Shown here piece after piece: positions 8,502 to 17,141 of a stretch of 64,000 nt of DNA. The translations under genes and the position numbers were made by a program. Every line of letters begins with the position of its first letter. The first letter of the stretch is position 1. The notes under the pieces were generated by a model. It was given only the letters and a program-made list of their open reading frames with translations, was not told the DNA's origin and searched no databases. Source of the DNA: Pseudoxanthomonas sp. PXM03 (GTDB taxonomy: Bacteria > Pseudomonadota > Gammaproteobacteria > Xanthomonadales > Xanthomonadaceae); NCBI RefSeq assembly GCF_014852005.1, contig NZ_JACVAU010000006.1, positions 30,565-94,564 on the forward strand, in the 5' to 3' direction.

Positions 8502-8972
8502 ATGTTCGACATCGGTTTCAGTGAACTGCTGGTCATCGCCATCGTCGCGTTGATCGTACTGGGCCCCGAGCGCCTGCCCAAGGCAGCGCGCTTCGCCGGC
8601 CTGTGGGTGCGTCGCGCGCGCGCGCAGTGGTATTCGGTGAAGGACGAGCTGGAACGCGAACTCGCCGCCGACGAGCTGAAGCGCAACTTGCAGGACGCCA
8701 AGGACGCGATGCGCGAGACCGAGCAACGCATCCGCGACAGCGCCCGCGAAACCGAGCAGCAGTTCGAGGAAGTGCGCCAGGCCGCGCGCGACGACGCGAA
8801 GGCGTTGCATGACGACGTTGCATCGGCGATCACGCCACCCGCGCTGGCAAGGCCGCCGGCGGCGACCGGAGAGGTGCCTGACGCTGTCGAAACACCCGCC
8901 GGTACGGATGCCACCGACACGCCCGAGACCGGCACCACGCCCGACCTGTTCCCGCCGAGGGAGACGCGATGA
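8502..8972 (+). CDS. tatB: Sec-independent translocase subunit TatB
   Basis: A 156-residue protein: MFDIGFSELLVIAIVALIVLGPERLP is the typical TatB membrane helix and hinge, and is followed by a long amphipathic, highly charged helix and a Pro/Thr-rich tail. TatB works with TatC in the receptor complex that binds twin-arginine signal peptides. The gene overlaps tatC by 4 bp (ATGA), which indicates translational coupling. Confidence 0.97.
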   Translation: MFDIGFSELLVIAIVALIVLGPERLPKAARFAGLWVRRARAQWYSVKDELERELAADELKRNLQDAKDAMRETEQRIRDSARETEQQFEEVRQAARDDAKALHDDVASAITPPALARPPAATGEVPDAVETPAGTDATDTPETGTTPDLFPPRETR

Positions 8973-9721
8973 ACCGCGAATCCTCGAACCAGGAAGCCGA
9001 AAGCAGCCTGATGGAACACCTGCTGGAGCTGCGCACGCGGCTGGTGCGCGGACTGGCGGGCACGGGGGTCATCCTGCTGGCGCTGCTGCCCTTCGTGCGC
9101 CAGCTCTACGACCGCCTGGCGCAGCCGTTGATTTCTCAGCTGCCGGCCGGACAGGCCGCACAGATGATCGCCAGCGACCCGACCTCGGGCTTCTTCGCGC
9201 CGATCAAGCTGGCTTTCTTCACCGCCCTGTTCCTGTCCTCGCCGTGGCTGCTCTACCAGGCGTGGAGCTTCGTCGCGCCCGGGCTGTACAAGCATGAGAA
9301 GCGGCTGGCGGTGCCGTTGCTGGCGTCGGCCATCGTGCTGTTCTATGCAGGCTGCGCGTTCGCGTATTTCCTGGTGCTGCCCAGCGTGTTCCACGCACTG
9401 ACGGTGTTCACGCCGGACATCGTGACGCTGGCGCCGGACCCGGCGAAGTACCTGGACTTCGTGATGGTGATCTTCCTGGCGTTCGGCGTGAGCTTCGAGC
9501 TGCCGGTGGCGCTGGTGATCATGGTGTTGCTGGGCTGGGTGACACCGCAGCAACTGCGCGAGGGCCGCGGCTACGCCATCGTCGGCGTGTTCGTCGTCGC
9601 CGCGCTGATCACCCCGCCGGACGTGGTGTCGCAGCTGATGCTCGCCATCCCCATGTGCCTGCTGTACGAACTGGGCATCGTCGCGGCGAGCTGGCTGAAA
9701 CCGCGCCCCGAGAGCGCCTGA
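8969..9721 (+). CDS. tatC: Sec-independent translocase subunit TatC
   Basis: A 250-residue polytopic inner-membrane protein with six predicted membrane segments. Hallmarks are MEHLLELRTRLVRG at the N-terminus, the PLISQLPAG region, SPWLLYQAWSFVAPGLYKHEK, and FGVSFELPVALVIMVLLG, where the conserved F-x-FELP motif recognises the twin-arginine signal. It is the last gene of the tat operon; a GC-rich hairpin lies about 80 bp downstream. Confidence 0.98.
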   Translation: MNRESSNQEAESSLMEHLLELRTRLVRGLAGTGVILLALLPFVRQLYDRLAQPLISQLPAGQAAQMIASDPTSGFFAPIKLAFFTALFLSSPWLLYQAWSFVAPGLYKHEKRLAVPLLASAIVLFYAGCAFAYFLVLPSVFHALTVFTPDIVTLAPDPAKYLDFVMVIFLAFGVSFELPVALVIMVLLGWVTPQQLREGRGYAIVGVFVVAALITPPDVVSQLMLAIPMCLLYELGIVAASWLKPRPESA

Positions 9722-9798
9722 GCAGTCGCGGCAGCAAGCGCGCCGCAGCGCGCCCGGATGGAGAACCATCGCGCTTTAGCCACCCGGTCGCCTCGTAG

Positions 9799-9816
9799 GG
9801 CGGGCCCTGGCCCGCC
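9799..9816. repeat. GC-rich perfect hairpin between convergent genes
   Basis: GGCGGGCC-CT-GGCCCGCC is a perfect 8-bp inverted repeat preceded by CTCGTAG, in the gap between tatC and the convergent gene at 9835. The GTAGGGCGGGCCCTGGCCCGCC type is a common dispersed repeat of xanthomonads. It lacks a T-run, so it is a repeat or rho-dependent hairpin rather than a standard terminator. Confidence 0.55.
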
Positions 9817-9834
9817 GCATGGCGATGTCGAAGC

Positions 9835-10716
9835 TCAGACTTCGATCCTGGTCGGCGCCGCCGATGCACCCGGAGCGACCGCGCCCTCACCCAGCATCTG
9901 CCGCCATGCCGCGTACGCCGCACCGGCCAGCACCGGCATCACCACCGCCATCAGGGTGAACTGCCACAGCCCCATCGCGATGGTCGCGCCCACCGCCAGC
10001 GCCAGGATCGAGGCCACGAGCAAGGAGCCGATGCCGACCGCGAAGATGGCGATCCCCGCCAGCAGGTAGAACACCAGCATCGCGGTCCAGTTGTGCAGGC
10101 AGGCACGCAGGCTGTTGCGCATGGCCTCCATGACATGGGTGCCCGAGAAGAGGATCTGCGGCGAGGCGATGAAGGTCATCCACTTCACGGCCACGAAGAC
10201 GATCGCCACCAGCAGCAGCCACAACAACAGGCGACCGGCAGGCAGGCCTTCCACCAGGGAAGGATCGGGTTGGCCCCCGGCTTCGGCGATGGTCTGCATC
10301 TTCTGGTAGACATCGGCCAGATGCTGCAGTTGTTCGGTGCCCACCAGGACGAACAGCAGCGTGCCCATCACCAGGGCCGCGAACAATTGCGGCAGCAGGG
10401 TGGCCAACAAGGCCGGCGCATGGCCGTCGCGCACGGGCTGCAGCAGGTTGGAGGGCTGCGCGGCGCGACCCTGGTCCACTTCGCGCACGGCCCAGAGCAT
10501 GCCTGCGAAGAACAGCGGACCGGCGAGCACCAGCAGGAACTGCATGGCCACCGTCATGGCAGGCAGCGTGACGGCCACCAGCATCACGCCCATCGACAGC
10601 AGGCCCCACAGCACGGCCAGCGTGGCCAGCGGCACGGGCGCGCGCTTCAGCAGCGCGAAGCCCGCCAGCAGCCATTCCGCGCCGGCACTGGCCGGCACCT
10701 TGTTGATCGTCGACAT
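9835..10716 (-). CDS. BPSS1780-family membrane protein
   Basis: A 293-residue inner-membrane protein. The short cytoplasmic N-terminus MSTINKVPASAGAEWLLAGF is followed by about six hydrophobic segments; an intramembrane-loop block VREVDQGRAAQPSNLL and the later FIASPQILFSGTHVMEAMRNSL segment fit the BPSS1780-like family common in beta- and gammaproteobacteria. Its function is unknown. The ATG at 10716 has a weak AGAGAA site upstream; the longer frame to 10968 runs into the amidotransferase gene and is not credible. It lies 32 bp downstream of the amidotransferase on the same strand and may be co-transcribed. Confidence 0.75.
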   Translation of the reverse strand: MSTINKVPASAGAEWLLAGFALLKRAPVPLATLAVLWGLLSMGVMLVAVTLPAMTVAMQFLLVLAGPLFFAGMLWAVREVDQGRAAQPSNLLQPVRDGHAPALLATLLPQLFAALVMGTLLFVLVGTEQLQHLADVYQKMQTIAEAGGQPDPSLVEGLPAGRLLLWLLLVAIVFVAVKWMTFIASPQILFSGTHVMEAMRNSLRACLHNWTAMLVFYLLAGIAIFAVGIGSLLVASILALAVGATIAMGLWQFTLMAVVMPVLAGAAYAAWRQMLGEGAVAPGASAAPTRIEV

Positions 10717-10748
10717 CGGGGTTCTCTGGAGAGGGCGCAGCGGTGGAC

Positions 10749-11498
10749 TCAGCGCGCGTGCAGGCCACGCGCATGGCGGACGAACCGCCGCAATAGTTTG
10801 CGGGCTTGCGGCGCCGCCGTCACGCTGCGAGCGATGCTGCCGGGGCAACGGCCTTCGCTGCGCAGGTGGTCGGCGCGGGCATGCACGTAGCCGCGCATGT
10901 GATGGGTGGCGAATTCGGGATGGAACTGCACGCCCCAGGCGTGGTCGCGCCAGCGGAACGCATGGCAATCGTCCTGCTCGGAACGCGCCAGCACGGTGGC
11001 GCCCTCCGGCGGCCGCGCCACGGTCTGCACATGGGTGGCGTGGGCGGTGAACTTCAGTGGCAGCGCGCCGAACAGCGGGTCGTCCTGCGCCTGCGGATGC
11101 AGGTCGATGTGGACGGTGCCGGATTCGCGCCCGGCCGGGTTGTAGGCCACCTCGCCGCCCAGCGCGTGCGCCAGCAGCTGATGGCCGTAGCAGATGCCCA
11201 GCAGCGGAAGGCCTTCATGGGCCGCGTGGCGCAGCCAGTCCGCACTGCGTTCGCTCCAGTCGGCCCGGTCGGTGACCATCGCGGCCGAGCCGCTGACGAT
11301 GACGCCGGCAAAGCCTTCGCGGCGTGGCAATGCATCGCCCCGCTCCACGTTCGCCACCACGGTTTCGTCCGCCTCCAACCCGGCCGCCACGCGGATCCAG
11401 TGCGGGAAGCCGCCATACCGTCGCATCGAGCGCACCGGCTGGCCGGTTTCAACGATGAGGAAAGGGGCTTTCACGGCGGCATCCACGACGGCAAACAT
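10749..11498 (-). CDS. class I glutamine amidotransferase (GMP synthase-like)
   Basis: About 249 residues from the ATG at 11498, or 241 from the GTG at 11474 ([13 protein letters not shown]), which looks like the family N-terminus. The GATase triad is complete: nucleophile Cys in [12 protein letters not shown], and His and Glu in [10 protein letters not shown]. This is a stand-alone cytoplasmic GATase of the GuaA-N/YfeJ type that releases ammonia from glutamine; its acceptor is unknown. It is divergent from glyQ with start sites only about 60 bp apart, so the promoters overlap. A longer frame extending into glyQ was discarded. Confidence 0.85.
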   Translation of the reverse strand: MFAVVDAAVKAPFLIVETGQPVRSMRRYGGFPHWIRVAAGLEADETVVANVERGDALPRREGFAGVIVSGSAAMVTDRADWSERSADWLRHAAHEGLPLLGICYGHQLLAHALGGEVAYNPAGRESGTVHIDLHPQAQDDPLFGALPLKFTAHATHVQTVARPPEGATVLARSEQDDCHAFRWRDHAWGVQFHPEFATHHMRGYVHARADHLRSEGRCPGSIARSVTAAPQARKLLRRFVRHARGLHAR

Positions 11499-11520
11499 CA
11501 GCGGGAAAAGGGCTTGCCCG

Positions 11521-11526
11521 TATACT
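11521..11526 (+). promoter_or_regulatory. -10 box (TATACT) for glyQ
   Basis: TATACT lies 31 nt upstream of the glyQ ATG (11558), leaving a short leader. The -35 region is not obvious. It lies in the divergent gap shared with the amidotransferase gene. Confidence 0.45.
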
Positions 11527-11557
11527 AGCCCGCTTTTCCGCAGTGCACGATAAGTCG

Positions 11558-12487
11558 ATGACCGGACAGACAATTTCACCGGCAACTTTCCAGGGCCTGA
11601 CATTCCAGAACCTGATCCAGACGCTGAACCAGTACTGGGCCGAGCAGGGCTGCGTGCTGATCCAGCCGCTGGACCTGGAAGTGGGTGCCGGCACCTTCCA
11701 CCCGGCCACGTTCCTGCGTGCGCTGGGGCCGGAGCCGTGGAATGCCGCCTACGTGCAGCCCAGCCGCCGCCCCACCGATGGCCGCTACGGCGAGAACCCC
11801 AACCGCCTGCAGCGCTACTACCAGTACCAGGTGGTGATGAAGCCCAACCCCGACAACATCCAGGAGCTCTACCTGGGTTCATTGAAGGCGCTGGGCATCG
11901 ATCCGCGCGTGCACGACCTGCGCTTCGTCGAGGACAACTGGGAGTCGCCCACGCTGGGGGCCTGGGGTCTGGGCTGGGAAGTCTGGTTGAACGGCATGGA
12001 AGTCACCCAGTTCACCTACTTTCAGCAGGCAGGCGGCCTGGAATGCCGCCCGGTGCTGGGCGAGATCACGTACGGGCTGGAACGCCTGTGCATGTACCTG
12101 CAGAACTGCGACAACGTGTATGACCTGGTGTGGACGGTCGGTCCGCAGGGCGTGGTGAAGTACGGCGATGTGTACCACCAGAACGAAGTCGAGCAGAGCA
12201 CGTACAACTTCGAGCATGCCGATGTGGCCGAGCTCTTCCACCGTTTCGACGCGTGCGAAAAGGAAGCGCTGAAGCTGGTCGACGTAGGCCTGCCGCTGCC
12301 CGCCTACGAGCAGGTCTGCAAGGCCAGCCACAGCTTCAACCTGCTGGATGCGCGCCGCGCCATTTCCGTGACCGAACGCCAGCGCTACATCCTGCGCGTG
12401 CGCAAGCTGGCGCAGGCGGTGGCGGAGGCGTATTACGCGCAGCGGGAGAAACTGGGTTTCCCGGGATTGAAGAAAGACACTGAATAA
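11558..12487 (+). CDS. glyQ: glycyl-tRNA synthetase alpha subunit
   Basis: A 309-residue class II synthetase subunit of the bacterial alpha2beta2 glycyl-tRNA synthetase; it holds the catalytic site that activates glycine. Diagnostic segments include [58 protein letters not shown] and [12 protein letters not shown]. The ATG at 11558 is preferred to a GTG at 11543, as the conserved region begins right after it. glyS follows, after a 140-bp gap filled by repeats. Confidence 0.98.
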   Translation: MTGQTISPATFQGLTFQNLIQTLNQYWAEQGCVLIQPLDLEVGAGTFHPATFLRALGPEPWNAAYVQPSRRPTDGRYGENPNRLQRYYQYQVVMKPNPDNIQELYLGSLKALGIDPRVHDLRFVEDNWESPTLGAWGLGWEVWLNGMEVTQFTYFQQAGGLECRPVLGEITYGLERLCMYLQNCDNVYDLVWTVGPQGVVKYGDVYHQNEVEQSTYNFEHADVAELFHRFDACEKEALKLVDVGLPLPAYEQVCKASHSFNLLDARRAISVTERQRYILRVRKLAQAVAEAYYAQREKLGFPGLKKDTE

Positions 12488-12488
12488 A

Positions 12489-12612
12489 GCCCCTCTCCCC
12501 TCGGGAGAGGGGTTGGGGAGAGGGGCGATGGAGTCCCGATGGTTTGGCCGTCATGACTCCGCTCGCCCCTCATCCGCCCTTCGGGCACCTTCTCCCGCAG
12601 GGAGAAGGGAAC
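12489..12612. repeat. pair of CTCTCCCC-type interspersed repeats between glyQ and glyS
   Basis: The first unit (about 12489-12527) is a hairpin of CCCCTCTCCC and GGGAGAGGGG followed by TTGGGGAGAGGGGC. The second (about 12564-12612) reads CGCCCCTCATCCGCCCTTCG, continuing with GGCACC and CTTCTCCCGCAGGGAGAAGG. Similar units occur downstream of glyS. These are dispersed xanthomonad intergenic repeats that can fold in the mRNA between the two subunits' genes. Confidence 0.7.
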
Positions 12613-12631
12613 AACTCAAGGTTGCATGCAC

Positions 12632-14809
12632 ATGAGCGAACAAAAATCCCTGCTGGTCGAACTGGGCACCGAAGAGCTGCCGGTCAAGGCGCTGCCGGGC
12701 CTGGCGCAGGCCTTCTTCGACGGCGTGATCGCCGCGCTTGAAAAGCGCGGCATCGGCTTCGAGCGTGGCGATGCCAAGCCGCTTTACACGCCACGCCGCC
12801 TGGCGGTGCTGTTGCCCGTCGTCGACGTGGAACAGCCGGAACAGAAGTCCGAAGTCCTCGGCCCATACCTCAACATCGCGCTGGACGCGAACGGCGTGCC
12901 GACCAAGGCACTGGAAGGCTTCGCCGCCAAGGCCGGTATCGACTGGACCGCGCTTGAACGCATCACCGACGGCAAGGGCGAGCGCTTCGTCCACCGCGCG
13001 GTGAAGCCGGGCGCGAGGACTGCGGACCTTCTGGCAGAGATCGTGCGCGAGGCGCTGGCCGCCATGCCGATCCCCAAGCCGATGCGCTGGGGCGACCACG
13101 ACTATGCGTTCGCGCGGCCGGTGCACTGGCTGGTGCTGCTGCTGGGCAAGGACGTGGTGGAGGCCGATGTGCTGGGCGTGAAGTCCGACCGCATGAGCCG
13201 TGGGCACCGTTTCGAACACGACAAGCCGGTGTGGATCGGCAACCCGGACGATTACGTGGACGCCCTGCGCGGCGCCCGCGTGCTGGTAGATCCGGAGGAA
13301 CGCCGCACGCGCATCGTCGCCGCCGTGCAGAAGGCCGCCGCACAGGCCGGCGGCAGCGCGCGCATCACCGACGACAATCTGGAGCAGGTGGTCTGCCTGA
13401 CCGAATGGCCGGCCGCAGTGCTGTGCAGCTTCGAATCCGCGTTCCTGGCCGTGCCGCAGGAAGCGTTGATCGAGACGATGGAGATCAACCAGAAGTTCTT
13501 CCCGGTGCTGAGCGATGGCGGCAAGCTGACCGAGCATTTCATCGGCATCGCCAACATCGAGTCGCAGAATGTCGATGAAGTGCGCAAGGGCTACGAGCGT
13601 GTGATCCGTCCGCGCTTCTCCGACGCGAAGTTCTTCTTCGATGAAGATCTGAAGCAGGGTCTCGTGTCGATGGGCGACGGCCTGAAGACCGTCACCTACC
13701 AGGCCAAGCTGGGAAGTGTCGCCGACAAGGTGGCGCGCGTAGCCGAACTGGCCGCGACGATCGCAGCGCAGGTCGGTGCAGATCCCGAACAGGCTCGCAA
13801 GGCGGCGCTGCTGGCGAAGAACGACCTGCAGTCGCGCATGGTCAACGAGTTCCCCGAACTGCAGGGCATCGCGGGCCGCCACTATGCGCTCGCGGCGGGC
13901 GAACCGAAGGAGATCGCGCTGGCCATCGACGAGGCCTACCAGCCGCGCTTCGCCGGTGACGACATCGCGCTGTCGCCGCTGGGCAAGGTGCTGGCGATTG
14001 CGGAGCGGCTGGATACGCTGGCGGGTGGATTCGCCGCTGGGTTGAAGCCGACCGGCAACAAGGATCCGTTCGCGTTGCGCCGTAATGCGCTGGGGTTGGC
14101 GAGGACGGTGATTGAGAGTGGGTTCAATCTGGATATCCGCTCATTGATTCAAAAGGCGGCCGAACTCGTCATGTTTGCGATGTCCGACGTGTCTCTGCGC
14201 ACGAAAGTGGCTGCCGCTGAATCCGCACGCGAGAAGGGAGTAGATGCGCCCACAACACACAGCCAGCAAAGGTCATTGGTAGAAACCAATTTCCAAGAGA
14301 TTTATCCGTTTATTCTTGATCGCCTACGCAGCTATTACGCAGAGAAAGGCGTGCCTGCTGCTCATTTCAGTGCGGTTGCTGAGCTGGATCCTGCCCCGGC
14401 CTCGCTCTACGACTTCGACACACGCTTGGATGCCATCGGCACGTTCGCCGCGCTGCCGGAAGCCGAAGCGCTGGCCGCGGCCAACAAGCGCATCGGCAAC
14501 ATCCTGAAGAAGGCCGACATCGCCATCCCGCACGCGATCGACCGCGCACTGCTGACCGATCCGGCGGAAAGCGCGTTGGCCGAAGCGGTGGAAGCCGTAC
14601 TCGGCGAGACCGACGAGGCCCTGCACCACCACGACTACGTCACCGTGTTGAACCACCTCGCCCGCCTGCGCCCGCAGGTGGATGCGTTCTTCGACAGCGT
14701 GATGGTCAATGCCGACGACCCGGCCGTACGCGCGAACCGGCTGGCCCTCCTGAAGCGCCTGGCCGATCGCTTCCGCGCGGTCGCGGCGATCGAGCATCTG
14801 TCGGGCTGA
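12632..14809 (+). CDS. glyS: glycyl-tRNA synthetase beta subunit
   Basis: A 725-residue beta subunit that recognises tRNA-Gly and is needed for aminoacylation. It begins [20 protein letters not shown], the family N-terminus; ATG codons at 12626 and 12632 are both possible. Internal hallmarks are [44 protein letters not shown] (as [13 protein letters not shown]), [15 protein letters not shown] and an anticodon-binding C-terminal part with [16 protein letters not shown]. It is about 35 residues longer than the E. coli protein because of an in-frame insert around residues 505-560 that is AT-richer than the rest. All later conserved blocks remain in frame, so the gene is probably functional. Confidence 0.95.
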   Translation: MSEQKSLLVELGTEELPVKALPGLAQAFFDGVIAALEKRGIGFERGDAKPLYTPRRLAVLLPVVDVEQPEQKSEVLGPYLNIALDANGVPTKALEGFAAKAGIDWTALERITDGKGERFVHRAVKPGARTADLLAEIVREALAAMPIPKPMRWGDHDYAFARPVHWLVLLLGKDVVEADVLGVKSDRMSRGHRFEHDKPVWIGNPDDYVDALRGARVLVDPEERRTRIVAAVQKAAAQAGGSARITDDNLEQVVCLTEWPAAVLCSFESAFLAVPQEALIETMEINQKFFPVLSDGGKLTEHFIGIANIESQNVDEVRKGYERVIRPRFSDAKFFFDEDLKQGLVSMGDGLKTVTYQAKLGSVADKVARVAELAATIAAQVGADPEQARKAALLAKNDLQSRMVNEFPELQGIAGRHYALAAGEPKEIALAIDEAYQPRFAGDDIALSPLGKVLAIAERLDTLAGGFAAGLKPTGNKDPFALRRNALGLARTVIESGFNLDIRSLIQKAAELVMFAMSDVSLRTKVAAAESAREKGVDAPTTHSQQRSLVETNFQEIYPFILDRLRSYYAEKGVPAAHFSAVAELDPAPASLYDFDTRLDAIGTFAALPEAEALAAANKRIGNILKKADIAIPHAIDRALLTDPAESALAEAVEAVLGETDEALHHHDYVTVLNHLARLRPQVDAFFDSVMVNADDPAVRANRLALLKRLADRFRAVAAIEHLSG
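14145..14320 (+). other. AT-richer in-frame insert within glyS
   Basis: This part of glyS encodes [20 protein letters not shown] and a further stretch with [16 protein letters not shown], where related proteins have a much shorter link before the helix seen here as [17 protein letters not shown]. Codons such as TTA-free but A/T-ending ones (TTT, ATT, GAT, AAA) become frequent, in contrast with the flanking sequence. It may reflect an ancient insertion or recombination with a foreign glyS. Confidence 0.5.
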
Positions 14810-14817
14810 GCCGCGTT

Positions 14818-15252
14818 TCCTTCTCCCGCAGATGCGGCGAGAAGGTGCCCGGAGGGGCCTGCCCCGTACTTGAGACGCAGGCGGACGAGGGGCCGAGCGC
14901 TGTAACCCATCGGGCGCAGCACCATCACCCCTCCGTTCGCCCCTCACCCGCCTTCGGCACCCTCTCCCCGCACGCGGGGAGACGGAGTCAAACTCCACGG
15001 ATCCTGGATGCACCCGGACTGCAGCGCCGCCTCTCGCGCATGCCATATCCGTTCCCTTCTCCCCGCGTGCGGGGAGAGGGTGCCCGAAGAGCCTGCCCCG
15101 TACTGGATACGGGGGCGGATGAGGGGCGCTCTTCGCGCCGACCCTTGCAGCGCAGCCACTGCCGGCTGACCGAACACCGGATGTCTGCGGAAAACTTCCT
15201 CTTCCTGCTGCGCCTGAATCAAGACAGTTGCTCTCCCCGCACGCGGGGCGTG
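14818..15252. repeat. cluster of CTCTCCCC-type repeats between glyS and tamA
   Basis: This 550-bp stretch without genes holds at least four related units in both orientations: 14820-14893 (starts CTTCTCCCGCAGATGCGGCG, ends in a GACGAGGGGC box), 14938-14986 (CGCCCCTCACCCGCCTTCGG then CTCTCCCCGCACGCGGGGAG), 15053-15127 (CTTCTCCCCGCGTGCGGGGA and a GGATGAGGGGC end) and 15230-15252 (partial). Each has a GC-rich hairpin core. No protein-coding signal was seen. Confidence 0.7.
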
Positions 15253-15344
15253 GGATCATTCCGCGTACGCGATCAGTGTGACTTCTCGTGAACCGCGATT
15301 CGCGTGGCGGCCGCACCCCTTCACCCCGCTTAACCCTCACCGGT

Positions 15345-15350
15345 TATCCT
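15345..15350 (+). promoter_or_regulatory. -10-like box (TATCCT) for tamA, leaderless-type
   Basis: TATCCT ends 6 nt before the tamA ATG at 15357, and no Shine-Dalgarno sequence is present. The distance is that expected for a transcript beginning at the start codon. This is weaker than the two TACAAT cases. Confidence 0.4.
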
Positions 15351-15356
15351 GCCCGC

Positions 15357-17141
15357 ATGCGTCGACTCCCCCGCTTCGCCACTGCCCTGTTCCTGCTTGC
15401 CGCTGCCAGCCACGCCGGTGCCGCGGCCATCGTCGACAAGGTGCAGATCGAAGGGCTCGACAACGAGCTGATGATCGAGAACGTCAACACCGCGCTGTCG
15501 CTCAACGATTCGCTCGGCAAGCGGTTGGGCGAGTCGCGTCTGGAATACCTGCTGGGTGAAGCCGTCGCCGAAACGCGCGAAGCGCTGGAGCCGTTCGGCT
15601 ACTACTCGCCCACCATCACCGTGGATGCGCCGCGCACCGAAGGCGCCAACGACGAGCGGCTCATCATCACCCTGCGGATCGCCCTCGGCGAACCCGTCCG
15701 CGTGCGTGGACGCGACCTGTCCATCGAAGGCGAAGGCGGCGACGACCGCTACCTGAAGGAAGACCTGGACGCGTTCGCGCCGAAGGTCGGCGAGGTCTTC
15801 GACCACACCACCTACGAAGCCAGCAAGCTGGTCATCGTGCGGCGACTGGCGGATCGCGGTTACTTCGATGCCGACTTCACCCACCGCCGGGTGGAAGTCA
15901 CGCGGGCCGAACACGCCGCCGACATCGCGCTGGGCTGGGTCAGCGGCATCCGTTATGACATGGGGCCGACCACGTTCCACCAGGACAAGTTCGATCCGGG
16001 CCTGCTGGACAAGCTGGTGTACTGGGAAGAAGGCAGCTACTTCCACCAGGGCAAGCTGGACCGCCTGCGCGAATCGCTGGTCGGCCTGGACTATTTCGCG
16101 AACATCGACATCCAGGCCAACCCCGACAAGGCCGTGGACGGACGCGTGCCGGTCGACGTGAACCTGGAGTTGGCCAAGCGCGACATCTACACCGCCGGCG
16201 TGAGCTACGGCACGGAGAGCGGGCCCGGTATTCGGCTGGGGCTGGACCGCCGTTACGTGAACTCGCGCGGACATAAACTGTCCACGCACCTGGACTACGC
16301 GCAGAAGCGCAAGACGCTGCTGACCCAGTACCGCATCCCCGCGTTCAAGTGGCTGGACGGCTGGTACACCGTCGGCGTGCAGGCCAGCGACGAACAGACC
16401 GACTACATCGACCTGCGCCATGTCGAATTCACCGGCAGCCGCAGCGGACAGGTCAGCGAAGACTGGACCGCGGTGGCGTCGATCCACGCGCTGCGCGAGC
16501 GCTGGCGTTATGTCGAAGACGATCCGGTCACCGGCCTGTCCGACACGACCGTGCAGTACGCCACCTTCACCTACCCCTCGCTGCGCGCGGACTACACCAA
16601 CTCGCAGGTCGGCTCGAACCGTCCCGACCAGCTGGCCGGGTCCATCCTGCTGCGCGGCGGCGTGGATGGCGCGGGCTCGGATGCGAACTTCCTGCAGTTC
16701 CACATGCGTGCGCGCTGGTCGCAGCGGTACAAGACCAACAGCGCGCTGATCGTGCGCGGCGAGTATGGCCATACGTTCACCAGTTCGCTGGTGGCGATGC
16801 CGCCGTCGCTGCGTTTCTTCGCCGGTGGCGACCGCAGCGTCCGCGGCTATGCGTGGCGCGAAGTCGGCCCGCGCCGTGGCGACTACGCACTGGGCGCGAA
16901 GAACGTGGTCACCGGCAGCGTGGAGTACGAGTTCTATCCGAAGGGCGGCCCCTACGGTGGCGCGGTGTTCGTGGACACCGGCAGCGCCTTCGATGGCACC
17001 CGCCCGGACCTGAGCACCGGCATCGGCGTGGGCCTGCGCTGGCGCTCGCCGGTGGGGCCGGTCCGCCTGGACGTGGCGCACGGGCTGAATGACCCGGATT
17101 CCAGCTTCCAGATCTACCTCAACATCGGGACCGATCTGTGA
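15357..17141 (+). CDS. tamA: translocation and assembly module outer-membrane protein TamA
   Basis: The 594-residue precursor has a signal peptide (MRRLPRFATALFLLAAASHA). Three POTRA-like domains follow (about residues 25-260, beginning IVDKVQIEGLDNELMIENV), then an Omp85-type 16-strand barrel. The barrel contains the lid-lock motif region RFFAGGDRSVRGYAWREVGP, the conserved RGY, and ends with an outer-membrane C-terminus: DSSFQIYLNIGTDL. TamA works with TamB to insert certain outer-membrane proteins such as autotransporters, and in lipid transport. It overlaps tamB by 4 bp (GTGA), so the two are translationally coupled. The upstream extension to 15288 is not needed. Confidence 0.93.
   Translation: MRRLPRFATALFLLAAASHAGAAAIVDKVQIEGLDNELMIENVNTALSLNDSLGKRLGESRLEYLLGEAVAETREALEPFGYYSPTITVDAPRTEGANDERLIITLRIALGEPVRVRGRDLSIEGEGGDDRYLKEDLDAFAPKVGEVFDHTTYEASKLVIVRRLADRGYFDADFTHRRVEVTRAEHAADIALGWVSGIRYDMGPTTFHQDKFDPGLLDKLVYWEEGSYFHQGKLDRLRESLVGLDYFANIDIQANPDKAVDGRVPVDVNLELAKRDIYTAGVSYGTESGPGIRLGLDRRYVNSRGHKLSTHLDYAQKRKTLLTQYRIPAFKWLDGWYTVGVQASDEQTDYIDLRHVEFTGSRSGQVSEDWTAVASIHALRERWRYVEDDPVTGLSDTTVQYATFTYPSLRADYTNSQVGSNRPDQLAGSILLRGGVDGAGSDANFLQFHMRARWSQRYKTNSALIVRGEYGHTFTSSLVAMPPSLRFFAGGDRSVRGYAWREVGPRRGDYALGAKNVVTGSVEYEFYPKGGPYGGAVFVDTGSAFDGTRPDLSTGIGVGLRWRSPVGPVRLDVAHGLNDPDSSFQIYLNIGTDL

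Noticed and set aside
9799..9816. Hairpin after tatC as a rho-independent terminator
   Set aside because: The stem is good, but there is no T-run on either strand; it is listed as a repeat instead.
10749..11882. Glutamine amidotransferase start far upstream at 11882
   Set aside because: The extension lies inside glyQ on the other strand and lacks conserved residues; the domain begins close to 11498/11474.
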